Of a stretch of DNA of 64,000 nucleotides, positions 8,152 through 14,882 are shown piece after piece. The stretch is from contig JADGPP010000010.1 in assembly GCA_017882375.1 (NCBI GenBank), positions 1-64,000 on the forward strand, read 5' to 3'. Numbering within the stretch: position 1 is the first letter of the stretch; the number at the start of each line of letters is the position of its first letter. This stretch comes from Solirubrobacteraceae bacterium. GTDB taxonomy: Bacteria > Actinomycetota > Thermoleophilia > Solirubrobacterales > Solirubrobacteraceae. The notes below the pieces were generated by a model. It was not told the DNA's origin. It saw nothing but the letters and a program-made list of their open reading frames with translations, and made no database searches. A program made the translations under genes and the position numbers.

Positions 8152-9669
8152 ATGAGCGAGGATCGCGAGATCGCCGGCACGTTGCAGCACGTGTCGTTCG
8201 AAGGCCTGGCGCTGGAGCGCTTTGAGGGCGTGATCCCGCCCGAGGCGTGGCAGCGGGTCCTGGAGGGGATCGCGCGGGCGGGCACCGTGCTGGCCGGCCG
8301 GACTGTTTGGAACGTCAACTCGACGGCGCACGGTGGCGGCGTCGCGGAGATGCTGCACTCGCTGCTGGGCTACGCACGTGGGGCCGGCGTGGACGCGCGC
8401 TGGGCGACGATAGCCGGCGAGCCTCGCTTCTTCAAGATCACCAAGCGCCTGCACAACCGCCTGCACGGCAGCCTTGGCGACGGCGGTCCGCTCGGCGCGG
8501 CCGAGCGCGAGGCCTACGAGCAGCCGCTGCGTCGCTGCGCCGACGAATTGCGCGAGCTCGTTCGCAGCGAGGACCTGGTGATCCTGCACGACCCCCAGAC
8601 GGCCGGGTTGATCCCCTTGCTGCGCGACACCGGAGCGCCAATCGCCTGGCGCTCGCACGTCGGCTATGACCATCCGAGCGAGCTCGCGCTGCAGGCCTGG
8701 CGCTTCCTGCTCCCCTACACGCAGCAGGCCGACGTCTGCATCTTCTCGCGCCCGGACTACGCGTGGGGCGGCCTGCAAGCCGATCGTCTGGCCATCATCC
8801 ATCCCTCGATCGACGTGTTCTCGGTCAAGAACCAGGAGCTCGGCAGCGACGCGGTGCACGCGATCCTGGCCGGCGCCGGCATCGTCGAGGACCGCGCGAA
8901 TGAGCTGCCGAGCTTCACCCGTGAAAACGGAGAGCCCGGGCAAGTCGAGCGTCGCGCGGTGCTCGTCGAGGAGAGTCGCCTGCAGCTCGACACGCCGGTC
9001 GTGCTTCAGGTCTCACGCTGGGATCGCCTGAAGGACCCGAGCGGCGTACTCGACGGCTTCGCCCGGCACGTTCTCGAGGACTCCGGGGCGCACCTCGTGC
9101 TGGCCGGCCCCGCGGCCGCCGCGGTCGCCGACGACCCCGAGGGCCCGGAGGTTCTCGCCGAGGTCGAACGCGCGTGGGAGCAGCTGGATGCGCAGCCCCG
9201 CGCTCGCGTGCATCTCGCCAACATTCCGATGGACGACTTGCAGGAGAACGCGGCGATCATCAACGCGCTGCAGCGTCATGCCACGGTCGTCTGCCAGAAG
9301 AGCCTCGCCGAGGGCTTCGGACTGACCGTCGCCGAGGCGATGTGGAAGTCGCGTCCGGTGGTCGCCAGCAGCGTGGGCGGCATCCAGGATCAGATCGAGG
9401 ACGGGGTCAGCGGGCTCCTGGTCGGCGATCCACTCGACCTGGCGACGTTCGGTGGCGCGGTTTCCGCGCTGCTCGGCGACTCGGCGAACGCCGGGCGCAT
9501 CGGGGCGAAGGCGCGCCAACGTGCGCGCGAGCGGTTTCTCGGCCCCGACCACCTGCTGAAGTACCTGGCGCTCCTGCAGCAGCTGCTGCAGCGAAGCGCC
9601 ACCGCGAGTCCGAGCGTCAAGGGCGCAGCGCGGGGATCGGTATCCGCCACGAGCTCCTTCGGTATCTAG
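8152..9669 (+). CDS. treT: Trehalose synthase of the TreT type (GT4 family)
   Basis: A 505-residue retaining GT-B protein. The N-terminal segment VWNVNSTAHGGGVAEMLHSL, followed by GVDARWATIAGEPRFFKITKR-like sequence, is characteristic of the trehalose glycosyltransferring synthase/trehalose phosphorylase group, which joins glucose from a nucleotide sugar to glucose. The C-terminal domain has the sugar-nucleotide signature CQKSLAEGFGLTVAEAMWKS with the paired glutamates expected of GT4. No signal peptide is present, so it should be cytoplasmic. A general GT4 role is the main alternative. The stop overlaps the sigma-factor stop on the other strand by four bases. Confidence 0.75.
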   Translation: MSEDREIAGTLQHVSFEGLALERFEGVIPPEAWQRVLEGIARAGTVLAGRTVWNVNSTAHGGGVAEMLHSLLGYARGAGVDARWATIAGEPRFFKITKRLHNRLHGSLGDGGPLGAAEREAYEQPLRRCADELRELVRSEDLVILHDPQTAGLIPLLRDTGAPIAWRSHVGYDHPSELALQAWRFLLPYTQQADVCIFSRPDYAWGGLQADRLAIIHPSIDVFSVKNQELGSDAVHAILAGAGIVEDRANELPSFTRENGEPGQVERRAVLVEESRLQLDTPVVLQVSRWDRLKDPSGVLDGFARHVLEDSGAHLVLAGPAAAAVADDPEGPEVLAEVERAWEQLDAQPRARVHLANIPMDDLQENAAIINALQRHATVVCQKSLAEGFGLTVAEAMWKSRPVVASSVGGIQDQIEDGVSGLLVGDPLDLATFGGAVSALLGDSANAGRIGAKARQRARERFLGPDHLLKYLALLQQLLQRSATASPSVKGAARGSVSATSSFGI

Positions 9670-11012
9670 CCGTCCTTGCTGCCCGATTCGCTGTCCTGCG
9701 CGGTCTGAGCGCCGCCCGAGCCATCGCTCGGGGCGAGTGGCGTCGCGGCGGCGCCCTGGCCTGCGCTGGAGGTCGAACCGTCTTTGGCGCCAGACGAGCC
9801 GTCCGCAGTGGCGGCGGTCTGACCGCCACCTGGCTGCGCCGACGATCCGCGGCCCGATCCAGCTCCGTTATCGCTTCCATTGCCGCCTGGAGCAGAGCCA
9901 CCTTCGCCATCTGAGGAGCTCGAGCTGGCGGATGAGTCGCCGCCTTTGCTCGCGGACACATCACGGCCTGCGCCGGTGCCCCCGTGCGCCTGGCCGGCTG
10001 CCCCGCCGCCGTCTGATCGTGGACCGGCCGGGCGATCGTTGCTGAGCGACGAGTGATCGCCGTGGCGTCGGTGTGTGTTGCCTGAGCCGTCGCGCCCGTG
10101 TACGCGCGCGTGGCGGCCTGCGCCCACAGAGCGATCGCCCGAGCTGACCTGAGCGCTGGATGCAGGGATCAGCGGGGCGCCGAGCACCTTCGACTGGCGC
10201 TCGGCAGTCGATCCGGCGAGCCCGGCCGAGGAGCTTCGGTGCGCCGCCGGCCGGTCGCCATGGCTGTGCAAGTTGACGACGGTCGCCCCCGTCGCCACCG
10301 CGCCGGCGGTGACCGCCACGACCGCACCCTTCAACAGCAGGCCGGCCATGCCGGCGCCGGCGCCACCGGCGGAGAGCTCGCCGAGCCTTTCGGCGGTCGG
10401 CCCGGCCGCGTCGCCGCTGCGCGTCGCCCACTCCAAAAGCGGTGGCGGGGTCAGCGCGGCGGCGGCGCTGCGCAGCGTTGCCCTGGCGCGATAGAGAAGC
10501 CCGCGCAGCGCGCCTTCGGAGATCCCGAGCACACCCGCCACCTCGTCGTGGCTCTGCCCGTCGACGGCCGTCAGGAAGATCGCCTGCTGCTGCATCTGCG
10601 GCAGCGCCGCCACGTCGGTCAGCGCCTCGCGCACTGCCATCCTGCGCTGGAGCTCTGAATCGCCCACGAGCGCAGCCCTGGCCTGCGTCGCCTCGGTCAG
10701 CTCGCTGTGGCCATCGCCGGCGCCGCGCATCACGTTGACGGCGGCGTTGTGCACGATGCGATAGAGCCACGGACGCACGTCGCGCACGTCGGTCCCACGC
10801 GCAAACGCCATCCACGCCTGCAGGAAGGCCTGCTGCAGGACGTCTTCGGCGCGCGCGTCGGCCAGCTGCATTCGCCGGCAGTAGCGCAGCAGCGGACTGC
10901 GATAGCGGTGCACCAGCGCCTCGAAGGCGCGCTCGTGGCCCTCGCCCGCCAGCGCGGCCAGGCGCTGGTCAGATTGGGCGGCGAGCAGGCGGATCGAGAT
11001 CCTCGGGCTCAT
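9666..11012 (-). CDS. ECF-type sigma factor with transmembrane segment and long low-complexity C-terminal tail
   Basis: Residues about 25-95 form sigma-70 region 2 (FEALVHRYRSPLLRYC, EDVLQQAFLQAW, PWLYRIVHNAAVN) and about 130-185 form region 4 (ALPQMQQQAIFLTAVDGQSHDEVAGVLG then ISEGALRGLLYRAR). A typical ECF factor ends near 190, but this one continues to 448. Residues about 223-246 are a hydrophobic Ala/Val/Gly helix, and the following 200 residues are Gly/Ser/Asp/Ala-rich without obvious fold, probably exported. The sigma domain would thus be membrane-tethered. No anti-sigma gene lies next to it, so the tail may itself control activity. A terminator separates it from the secreted-protein gene upstream. 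Confidence 0.85.
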   Translation of the reverse strand: MSPRISIRLLAAQSDQRLAALAGEGHERAFEALVHRYRSPLLRYCRRMQLADARAEDVLQQAFLQAWMAFARGTDVRDVRPWLYRIVHNAAVNVMRGAGDGHSELTEATQARAALVGDSELQRRMAVREALTDVAALPQMQQQAIFLTAVDGQSHDEVAGVLGISEGALRGLLYRARATLRSAAAALTPPPLLEWATRSGDAAGPTAERLGELSAGGAGAGMAGLLLKGAVVAVTAGAVATGATVVNLHSHGDRPAAHRSSSAGLAGSTAERQSKVLGAPLIPASSAQVSSGDRSVGAGRHARVHGRDGSGNTHRRHGDHSSLSNDRPAGPRSDGGGAAGQAHGGTGAGRDVSASKGGDSSASSSSSDGEGGSAPGGNGSDNGAGSGRGSSAQPGGGQTAATADGSSGAKDGSTSSAGQGAAATPLAPSDGSGGAQTAQDSESGSKDG

Positions 11013-11097
11013 GGTTTAGGTCTCATCTCGTCCATGCAGACGCCAATTGCAGTCAAAGCTTGCTCGCTGGACGAACGGCGCCCCCAGGACGCGAAAG

Positions 11098-11119
11098 GGG
11101 CGGCCCGGCCGGGCCGCCC
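11098..11119 (-). terminator. Strong GC hairpin downstream of the His-rich secreted protein gene
   Basis: GGGCGGCCC, loop GGCC, then GGGCCGCCC make a perfect 9-bp stem in a fully symmetric 22-bp palindrome. Read on the minus strand it lies after the stop of the 11157-11777 gene and is followed by CCTTTCG. It probably insulates the downstream sigma-factor gene. Confidence 0.7.
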
Positions 11120-11156
11120 TCTCTCGTTCCCTCTCGCCCTCTGCTTCGACGGTCCG

Positions 11157-11777
11157 CTACTGGTTGAGCTCGACCTTCTCCCAGACGGCGCCGGCGCTGC
11201 TCACGCGCAGCTCCGCCTCGCGGACGACCGCGCCCGTCGCGAGCGCCGCCGACGTGCAGTGCCCGGCTTCCTCCTGCTGGGCTTCGCCGTCGTCGCCGCC
11301 GTCGTGACCGGAGACGTCACCCTGGTGACCGTCGCCCGATTCCGAGCCCGACTGACCTTCGTTTCCGTTCTCGTCGCCCTGATCGCCCTGGCCGCCCTGG
11401 CCGTCGCTTGCCGCGCTGGCCGTCGCCGAGCGGCACTCGATCTCGGTGCCTTCGGTGACTTTTCCGCTGACCGTCGAGCCATCGTTCAGCGTGATCGTGA
11501 GCGTGCCGTTGGTGAACGAGGCGACCGTTCCAGCGGTCTCACCGGTGGAGCCGGTCGGCGCAGTGGGCGAGGGCGAGCTCGTCGGGCCGGTCGGGCTGGC
11601 GGCTTGCGTGCTCGCCGCGGTGCCGAAGCGGACGAGATGTGCGTGGCGGTGGTGGCGCTTGTGCTGCACGCCGTGGTGGCCCGCGCCGGCCTGATGCACG
11701 CTCTGGTGCGACGCGACCGCGGTGCCCGGGACGGCGAGCGCCGTCAACGCAACTGCTGTGATGATCGTGCGTCTCAT
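11157..11777 (-). CDS. Secreted His-rich and acidic protein of unknown function
   Basis: The ATG at 11777 is preferred over an in-frame start 24 codons upstream because GGAGG lies eight bases before it and a signal peptide then begins at once (MRRTIITAVALTALAVPGTAVA). The mature part starts with a His-rich stretch (HQSVHQAGAGHH, KRHHRHAH), then a Ser/Pro/Thr linker. Next is a small beta-rich segment (GTVASFTNGTLTITLNDGS and following, resembling DUF5666-like repeats), then about 50 residues of Gly/Asp/Glu/Ser-rich acidic sequence and a short end segment. His clusters plus acidic runs suggest metal or cation binding, an inference only. The gene lies upstream of the tethered sigma factor on the same strand, separated by a terminator. 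Confidence 0.75.
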   Translation of the reverse strand: MRRTIITAVALTALAVPGTAVASHQSVHQAGAGHHGVQHKRHHRHAHLVRFGTAASTQAASPTGPTSSPSPTAPTGSTGETAGTVASFTNGTLTITLNDGSTVSGKVTEGTEIECRSATASAASDGQGGQGDQGDENGNEGQSGSESGDGHQGDVSGHDGGDDGEAQQEEAGHCTSAALATGAVVREAELRVSSAGAVWEKVELNQ

Positions 11778-11820
11778 CTGATGCCTCCTTCGACCGGAAT
11801 CGGCGGTCGTTTGGGTTGGA

Positions 11821-12561
11821 ATGGCACTGAGACACGCGCACAGGGACAAACCTCACGCGCATCGATCAAATGTCCGCGAACATCTGCTCGTGCTGACGAG
11901 CCCAGAGGCGGTGATCTTCGACAACGACGGCCTGCTGCTCGACACCGAGGAGGCCTGGACGCGCGCCGAGCAGAAGCTGTTCGCCGGGCTCGGACGCGAG
12001 TTCACGATGGAGCACAAGCGGACGCTGATCGGCTCCTCGCGCACGCTGGCGGCGGTCAAGCTGGAGGCGATTCTCGAGCGCCCCGGCGAGGGCGAGTCGC
12101 TGATGGACGAGCTGCACGAGCTGGTGATGGAGGAGGCTCTGCAGGGGGTGGCGCCGCGACCGGGCGCGCTGCAGCTGCTGTCGCGACTGACCGACGCCGG
12201 CGTCGCGCTCGCCGTCGCGTCGAACTCAGAGCGCGAGTTCCTCGAGCGCACGCTCGCCGGAGCGGGACTTCTGCACGGCGGACCGTTCGCCGCAGTTGTC
12301 TCGGCCAACGACATCGAGCATCCCAAGCCCGCGCCCGACATCTATCTCGAGGCGTGCGCTCGCCTCGGTGTCGAGTCCTCCAACGCCGCGGCGCTTGAGG
12401 ACTCGCCGATCGGCGTCGCCTCGGCCGCCGCCGCGGGAATGTTCGTGATCGGCGTGCCCTACTTCGCCGGCACGGTGATTGCCGGCGCGAGCCTGCTCGC
12501 CGACAGCCTCGCCGATCACGCCGTGGCGCGAGCGCTCGGCCTGCCTTCCACGGGCGTTTAG
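11821..12561 (+). CDS. HAD-superfamily hydrolase, beta-phosphoglucomutase/phosphatase-like
   Basis: Motif I is FDNDGLLLDTE with both Asp residues, motif II is VASNSERE, motif III is the Lys in HPKPAPDIYL, and motif IV is LEDSPIGVASAAAAGM. The small helical cap between motifs I and II fits the beta-PGM/phosphatase subfamily. These enzymes act on sugar phosphates or related small phosphomonoesters; the substrate cannot be read from sequence. Family members usually start about five residues before motif I, so GTG 11890 may be the real start rather than ATG 11821; the extra 23 residues are Arg/His-rich and unlike the family. The stop abuts the left inverted repeat of the toxin-antitoxin-like cassette. 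Confidence 0.85.
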   Translation: MALRHAHRDKPHAHRSNVREHLLVLTSPEAVIFDNDGLLLDTEEAWTRAEQKLFAGLGREFTMEHKRTLIGSSRTLAAVKLEAILERPGEGESLMDELHELVMEEALQGVAPRPGALQLLSRLTDAGVALAVASNSEREFLERTLAGAGLLHGGPFAAVVSANDIEHPKPAPDIYLEACARLGVESSNAAALEDSPIGVASAAAAGMFVIGVPYFAGTVIAGASLLADSLADHAVARALGLPSTGV

Positions 12562-12635
12562 CTAAGTGGTCTCGCTCTCAAGTTCGCGCACGTATCTGGT
12601 GGGCCGGACACGCTCGCTCTTCCGCGAGAAGCAGG
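12561..12635 (+). repeat. Left copy of 75-base inverted repeat
   Basis: This segment matches the reverse complement of 13824-13898 at roughly 88% by eye, with about eight substitutions and two single-base gaps. A core AAGTTCGCGCACGTATC and GCCGGACACGCTCGCTC are identical in both. Inside is a hairpin TCTGG-tggg-CCGGA that corresponds to TCCGG-cgca-CCGGA in the other copy. It starts at the last base of the HAD stop codon. Confidence 0.85.
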
Positions 12636-12784
12636 CGCGAGTTTGGCACCGGCGCGGACGACTGCGTCTCGTCCCGAGGGGGCGTCCGCTCGGCGCCACG
12701 CGAGACGCCTCCTTCTCGCGCAATGCGCAAGCCGGGACAAGAGCGCCGGTCTTGCAGCTGAGCACTGGACTTTAGAAAAACGCA
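12636..12784. other. Non-coding, structured sequence inside the left end of the repeat-bounded cassette
   Basis: No convincing gene. It holds a perfect 8-bp stem, GCGTCTCG at 12664-12671 with CGAGACGC at 12701-12708, and a smaller CAAGA/TCTTG stem. The short open frames here on both strands have no recognisable protein features. Confidence 0.5.
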
Positions 12785-12811
12785 GCAAAGTGCAAAGTCG
12801 CGTGCTAAGGT
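12785..12811 (+). promoter_or_regulatory. Putative promoter/operator of the antitoxin-toxin-like pair
   Basis: GCAAAGT occurs twice in perfect tandem (12785-12791 and 12792-12798), followed by a -10-like TAAGGT at 12806-12811. The GTG start at 12818 lies six bases further, so the transcript is probably leaderless. A tandem site across the -35 region is the usual place for an autoregulatory antitoxin to bind. Confidence 0.45.
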
Positions 12812-12817
12812 GCGTAC

Positions 12818-13333
12818 GTGGGACGCGGTGCCAGTCATACCTACCTCGCGCTCAAGGATGCGCCGCTAAGCCCCCGTCGGGCTACGGGTCACGGCCTGCG
12901 CGGTAGGAAGCGCGAGTACCTCGAGGCCGACAAGACGTTGATGGCTTTCGACGAGGCGCGGAAGTTGGCCCGGCGTGCCGCTGGGCGTGGGGACTCCGAT
13001 ACTGCCGCGGAGATCGAGGACTTCGCGTGGAGGATGGTCCGTGCGAGCGATCCCGTGACTCTCAGTTATGCCGAACAGGTCCTTGGTGTCTCAAACCCGA
13101 CGGTCCGCGACTGGGTACGGGCAGGCATTCTGGAGGACTTCGAAGGCTCTCCCCAAAGGGTTGGGCTGGAGAGTCTGGCTCGGACGCGTGACATCGTGCG
13201 CGAGCTGCGCGAGGCGGGCCAGAACCGCGATCTGATGGCCGCCGTGATGAGCAGGTTGGAGTGGGAAGAGCTCCAGGAAGACGACCGCTTCCGCGAGTCC
13301 GTCAAACAGATGAAGCGCGGTGAGCGGGCGTAA
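12818..13333 (+). CDS. Putative helix-turn-helix antitoxin/transcriptional regulator
   Basis: A 171-residue protein starting at GTG. The N-terminal third is basic (RRATGHGLRGRKRE), followed by a helical segment. A MerR/excisionase-like helix-turn-helix lies near residues 68-95 (DPVTLSYAEQVLGVSNPT then VRDWVRAGILED), and the C-terminus is a charged helical region ending DDRFRESVKQMKRGERA. The stop overlaps the next gene by 14 bases, which is tight translational coupling. Order (DNA-binding protein first, small basic partner second), overlap and upstream tandem repeats fit a type II antitoxin that represses its own operon. I do not recognise a named family. Confidence 0.7.
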   Translation: MGRGASHTYLALKDAPLSPRRATGHGLRGRKREYLEADKTLMAFDEARKLARRAAGRGDSDTAAEIEDFAWRMVRASDPVTLSYAEQVLGVSNPTVRDWVRAGILEDFEGSPQRVGLESLARTRDIVRELREAGQNRDLMAAVMSRLEWEELQEDDRFRESVKQMKRGERA

Positions 13334-13766
13334 ATCCAGCCGGCCGTCGTTCGACGTCTGGCGGACCCCGATCGGCGAAGAGGACTACCGAAAATTGCGC
13401 GCAGACGTGCAGCAAGTCGTGGACTCCAAGGAAGATGCCCTCGCGCGTGACGGATGCGCGGCTGCTGACTACCGGCTCTCCGGAGCATTGGCCGATAGGT
13501 TCTGTTCGCTGCATCTCATGCGCGATTGGCGGATGATTGTCGGTTTTCCGGCGCCTGGAGAGGTCGCGGTCCTGCTCGTTGGCAGGCACATCCGGGGCTC
13601 CCAGCGTGACTTGTACGGACGCTTCTACAGCGGCCTCGGGATCAGCGTTCCAAGTGTGCAGCGAAAGAAGCCGCCCTGCTGCGAGGAGACGGGCATCGCT
13701 CCCGTGGATGCAGAGGCGGTCCAGCGGATCGCGGCCGGGACGAAGGCGCTCGCTCGAGGCCGCTGA
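13320..13766 (+). CDS. Putative RelE/ParE-like toxin
   Basis: A 148-residue protein from GTG 13320, overlapping the preceding gene. The centre reads YRLSGALADRFCSLHL then RDWRMIVGFPAPGEVAVLL and GRHIRG, then DLYGRFYSGLGI. This resembles the RelE/ParE fold pattern in which a basic strand-rich core is followed by a His/Tyr-containing end. The match is by pattern, not by a known family name. The last 30 residues (PPCCEETGIAPVDAEAVQRI) have a Cys pair and look separate. If a toxin, it would likely act on ribosome-bound mRNA or on gyrase; neither is shown by the sequence. Confidence 0.55.
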   Translation: MSGRKSSRPSFDVWRTPIGEEDYRKLRADVQQVVDSKEDALARDGCAAADYRLSGALADRFCSLHLMRDWRMIVGFPAPGEVAVLLVGRHIRGSQRDLYGRFYSGLGISVPSVQRKKPPCCEETGIAPVDAEAVQRIAAGTKALARGR

Positions 13767-13823
13767 GATTGCTGGAGGCCACCTGAGCGTCGAATCATCG
13801 CGCTGGGATGTACATGCGAAAGT

Positions 13824-13898
13824 CCTGCTTTCGCGTGACGAGCGAGCGTGTCCGGCGCACCGGATACGTGCGCGAACTTGCGAGCCAGACCACTAAGC
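13824..13898 (-). repeat. Right copy of 75-base inverted repeat
   Basis: This is the reverse-complement partner of 12561-12635. It keeps the perfect hairpin TCCGG-CGCA-CCGGA, where the left copy has a G-T wobble at one pair. It overlaps the last codons of the unknown minus-strand gene by a few bases, including its TAG stop. I saw no target-site duplication outside the two copies. Confidence 0.85.
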
Positions 13899-14342
13899 GA
13901 CGTCCGCAGCCAGCGACGCGACGGCCGCCAGCATCGCGCCCGCTCCGGCCAGCGACGCAGCCAGCTCGGCCTGCACCGTGCGCGCTCTGCCGCCGAGACG
14001 CGCGGCGCGCTGGCGAAGCCACGCCAGCGATCGCGGCTTCCCGCAGCGCTCGCGCCAGCCCTCCAGCACGCTCTCCAGCCGCTCGTGCTCGGCGACCGTC
14101 GCGAGCACCTCGACCCGGCCTCCTCCCTGCTCGGCTGGGCCGAGGCGCACGAGATACAGCTCGCCCGTGTCGCTGACCCACGCCGCGCGGTGCAGCGGGC
14201 CGTGGGCGTCCTCGCGCCACCACAGGCCGACGTCGCGCTCGCGCGACTGGACCCGGCGGGGATCTGCTCTGTAGAAGGCCGTCAGCGAGCCATAGCGCTT
14301 GGAGCGTGCGCCTCGCCGAGGACTGCGGCTGGTCTGTCTCAT
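13893..14342 (-). CDS. Hypothetical protein with C-terminal Ala-rich helical segment
   Basis: The ATG at 14342 is chosen over an in-frame start 14 codons upstream because it begins a continuous charged N-terminus (MRQTSRSPRRGARSKRYG). The 149-residue product has a compact alpha/beta-looking middle (GLWWREDAHGPLHRAAWVSDTGELYLVRLG and VEVLATVAEHERLESVLEGW), which suggests a small cytoplasmic domain. A basic region and an Ala-rich hydrophobic end (AASLAGAGAMLAAVASLAADVA) follow. I do not recognise the family. The stop codon lies inside the right inverted repeat, which may mean the cassette inserted next to or slightly into its 3' end. Confidence 0.65.
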   Translation of the reverse strand: MRQTSRSPRRGARSKRYGSLTAFYRADPRRVQSRERDVGLWWREDAHGPLHRAAWVSDTGELYLVRLGPAEQGGGRVEVLATVAEHERLESVLEGWRERCGKPRSLAWLRQRAARLGGRARTVQAELAASLAGAGAMLAAVASLAADVA

Positions 14343-14455
14343 GCGCCACCACCGGAAGGTCGAGGAGGATGCTTGTGCGACCAAGCCTCCTCGCTGCGCC
14401 TTAACGCCCGATTAGTGCGTCAGAAGTTTCTTGCCGCGCGCGAGCGCCATCGGCG

Positions 14456-14495
14456 CCCAGAGGTCCCCGGTCCAAGCGGGCCGGTGACCTCTGGG
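14456..14495 (-). terminator. Terminator hairpin after the HU gene
   Basis: CCCAGAGGTC at 14456-14465 and GACCTCTGGG at 14486-14495 form a perfect 10-bp stem, with an inner CCGG/CCGG pairing. It lies 16 bases beyond the HU stop on the minus strand and has no T-run. Confidence 0.75.
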
Positions 14496-14511
14496 GATCG
14501 CGCAAAGGCGA

Positions 14512-14787
14512 TCAGCCGTTCAGACGCTTCTTCAGCGCGCTCGCCGCGGTGAACTTCGCCGCCTTGCTTGCAGCGATCTGGATCGTTGCCCCCGTCGACG
14601 GGTTGCGTCCTTGCCGCGCAGCACGGTGGCTGACGCTGAACTTGCCGAAGCCGGCAAGCGCGACCTCACCCCCGGCGGCCAGTTCATCGGAGACAACGTC
14701 AATCACGGTCTCCACCACCTGTCGGGCCTGGCTGGCGGCCAGTCCATTTCGACTGGCGACCTGCTCGGCCAGCTCGTTCTTGGTCAT
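14512..14787 (-). CDS. hup: HU-family nucleoid DNA-binding protein
   Basis: A 91-residue protein of standard HU length with MTKNELAEQVASRNGL at the N-terminus, the GFGKFSVSHRAARQGRNP arm signature around residues 46-63, and the C-terminal TGATIQIAASKAAKFTAASALK. HU bends and compacts DNA as a dimer. There is no Lys/Ala-rich C-terminal tail as in mycobacterial HupB, so it is the short form. GGGAG lies before the ATG, and the gene is followed by a 10-bp hairpin terminator. Confidence 0.95.
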   Translation of the reverse strand: MTKNELAEQVASRNGLAASQARQVVETVIDVVSDELAAGGEVALAGFGKFSVSHRAARQGRNPSTGATIQIAASKAAKFTAASALKKRLNG

Positions 14788-14882
14788 ACCACTCCCTTCT
14801 CGGGTGTCGTTACTGCGAGCAGGCTAACCGTTGGTGAGGACGACGAGGCGCGAAAACACGGGGGATCGCCTCCGTCGAAGCC

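Noticed and set aside
6924-9552. Antisense frames across the usp and treT genes
   Set aside because: No recognised motifs, compositions typical of shadow frames, and the sense-strand proteins match well-known families.
12664-12708. GCGTCTCG/CGAGACGC stem as a terminator for the HAD gene
   Set aside because: The loop is 29 bases, long for a terminator, and the stem lies over 100 bases beyond the stop, behind the repeat. Possible but not supportable.
12562-12838. Small open frames over the left inverted repeat, sharing peptide similarity with a frame over the right copy
   Set aside because: The peptide similarity is a direct result of the shared 75-base DNA repeat; several frames on both strands show it, so it is not evidence for a gene.
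12561-13898. Inverted repeats as tRNA genes or integron-type recombination sites
   Set aside because: No cloverleaf or T-loop could be drawn, and I see no integrase gene or the characteristic core of integron sites. Kept only as a repeat of unknown type.
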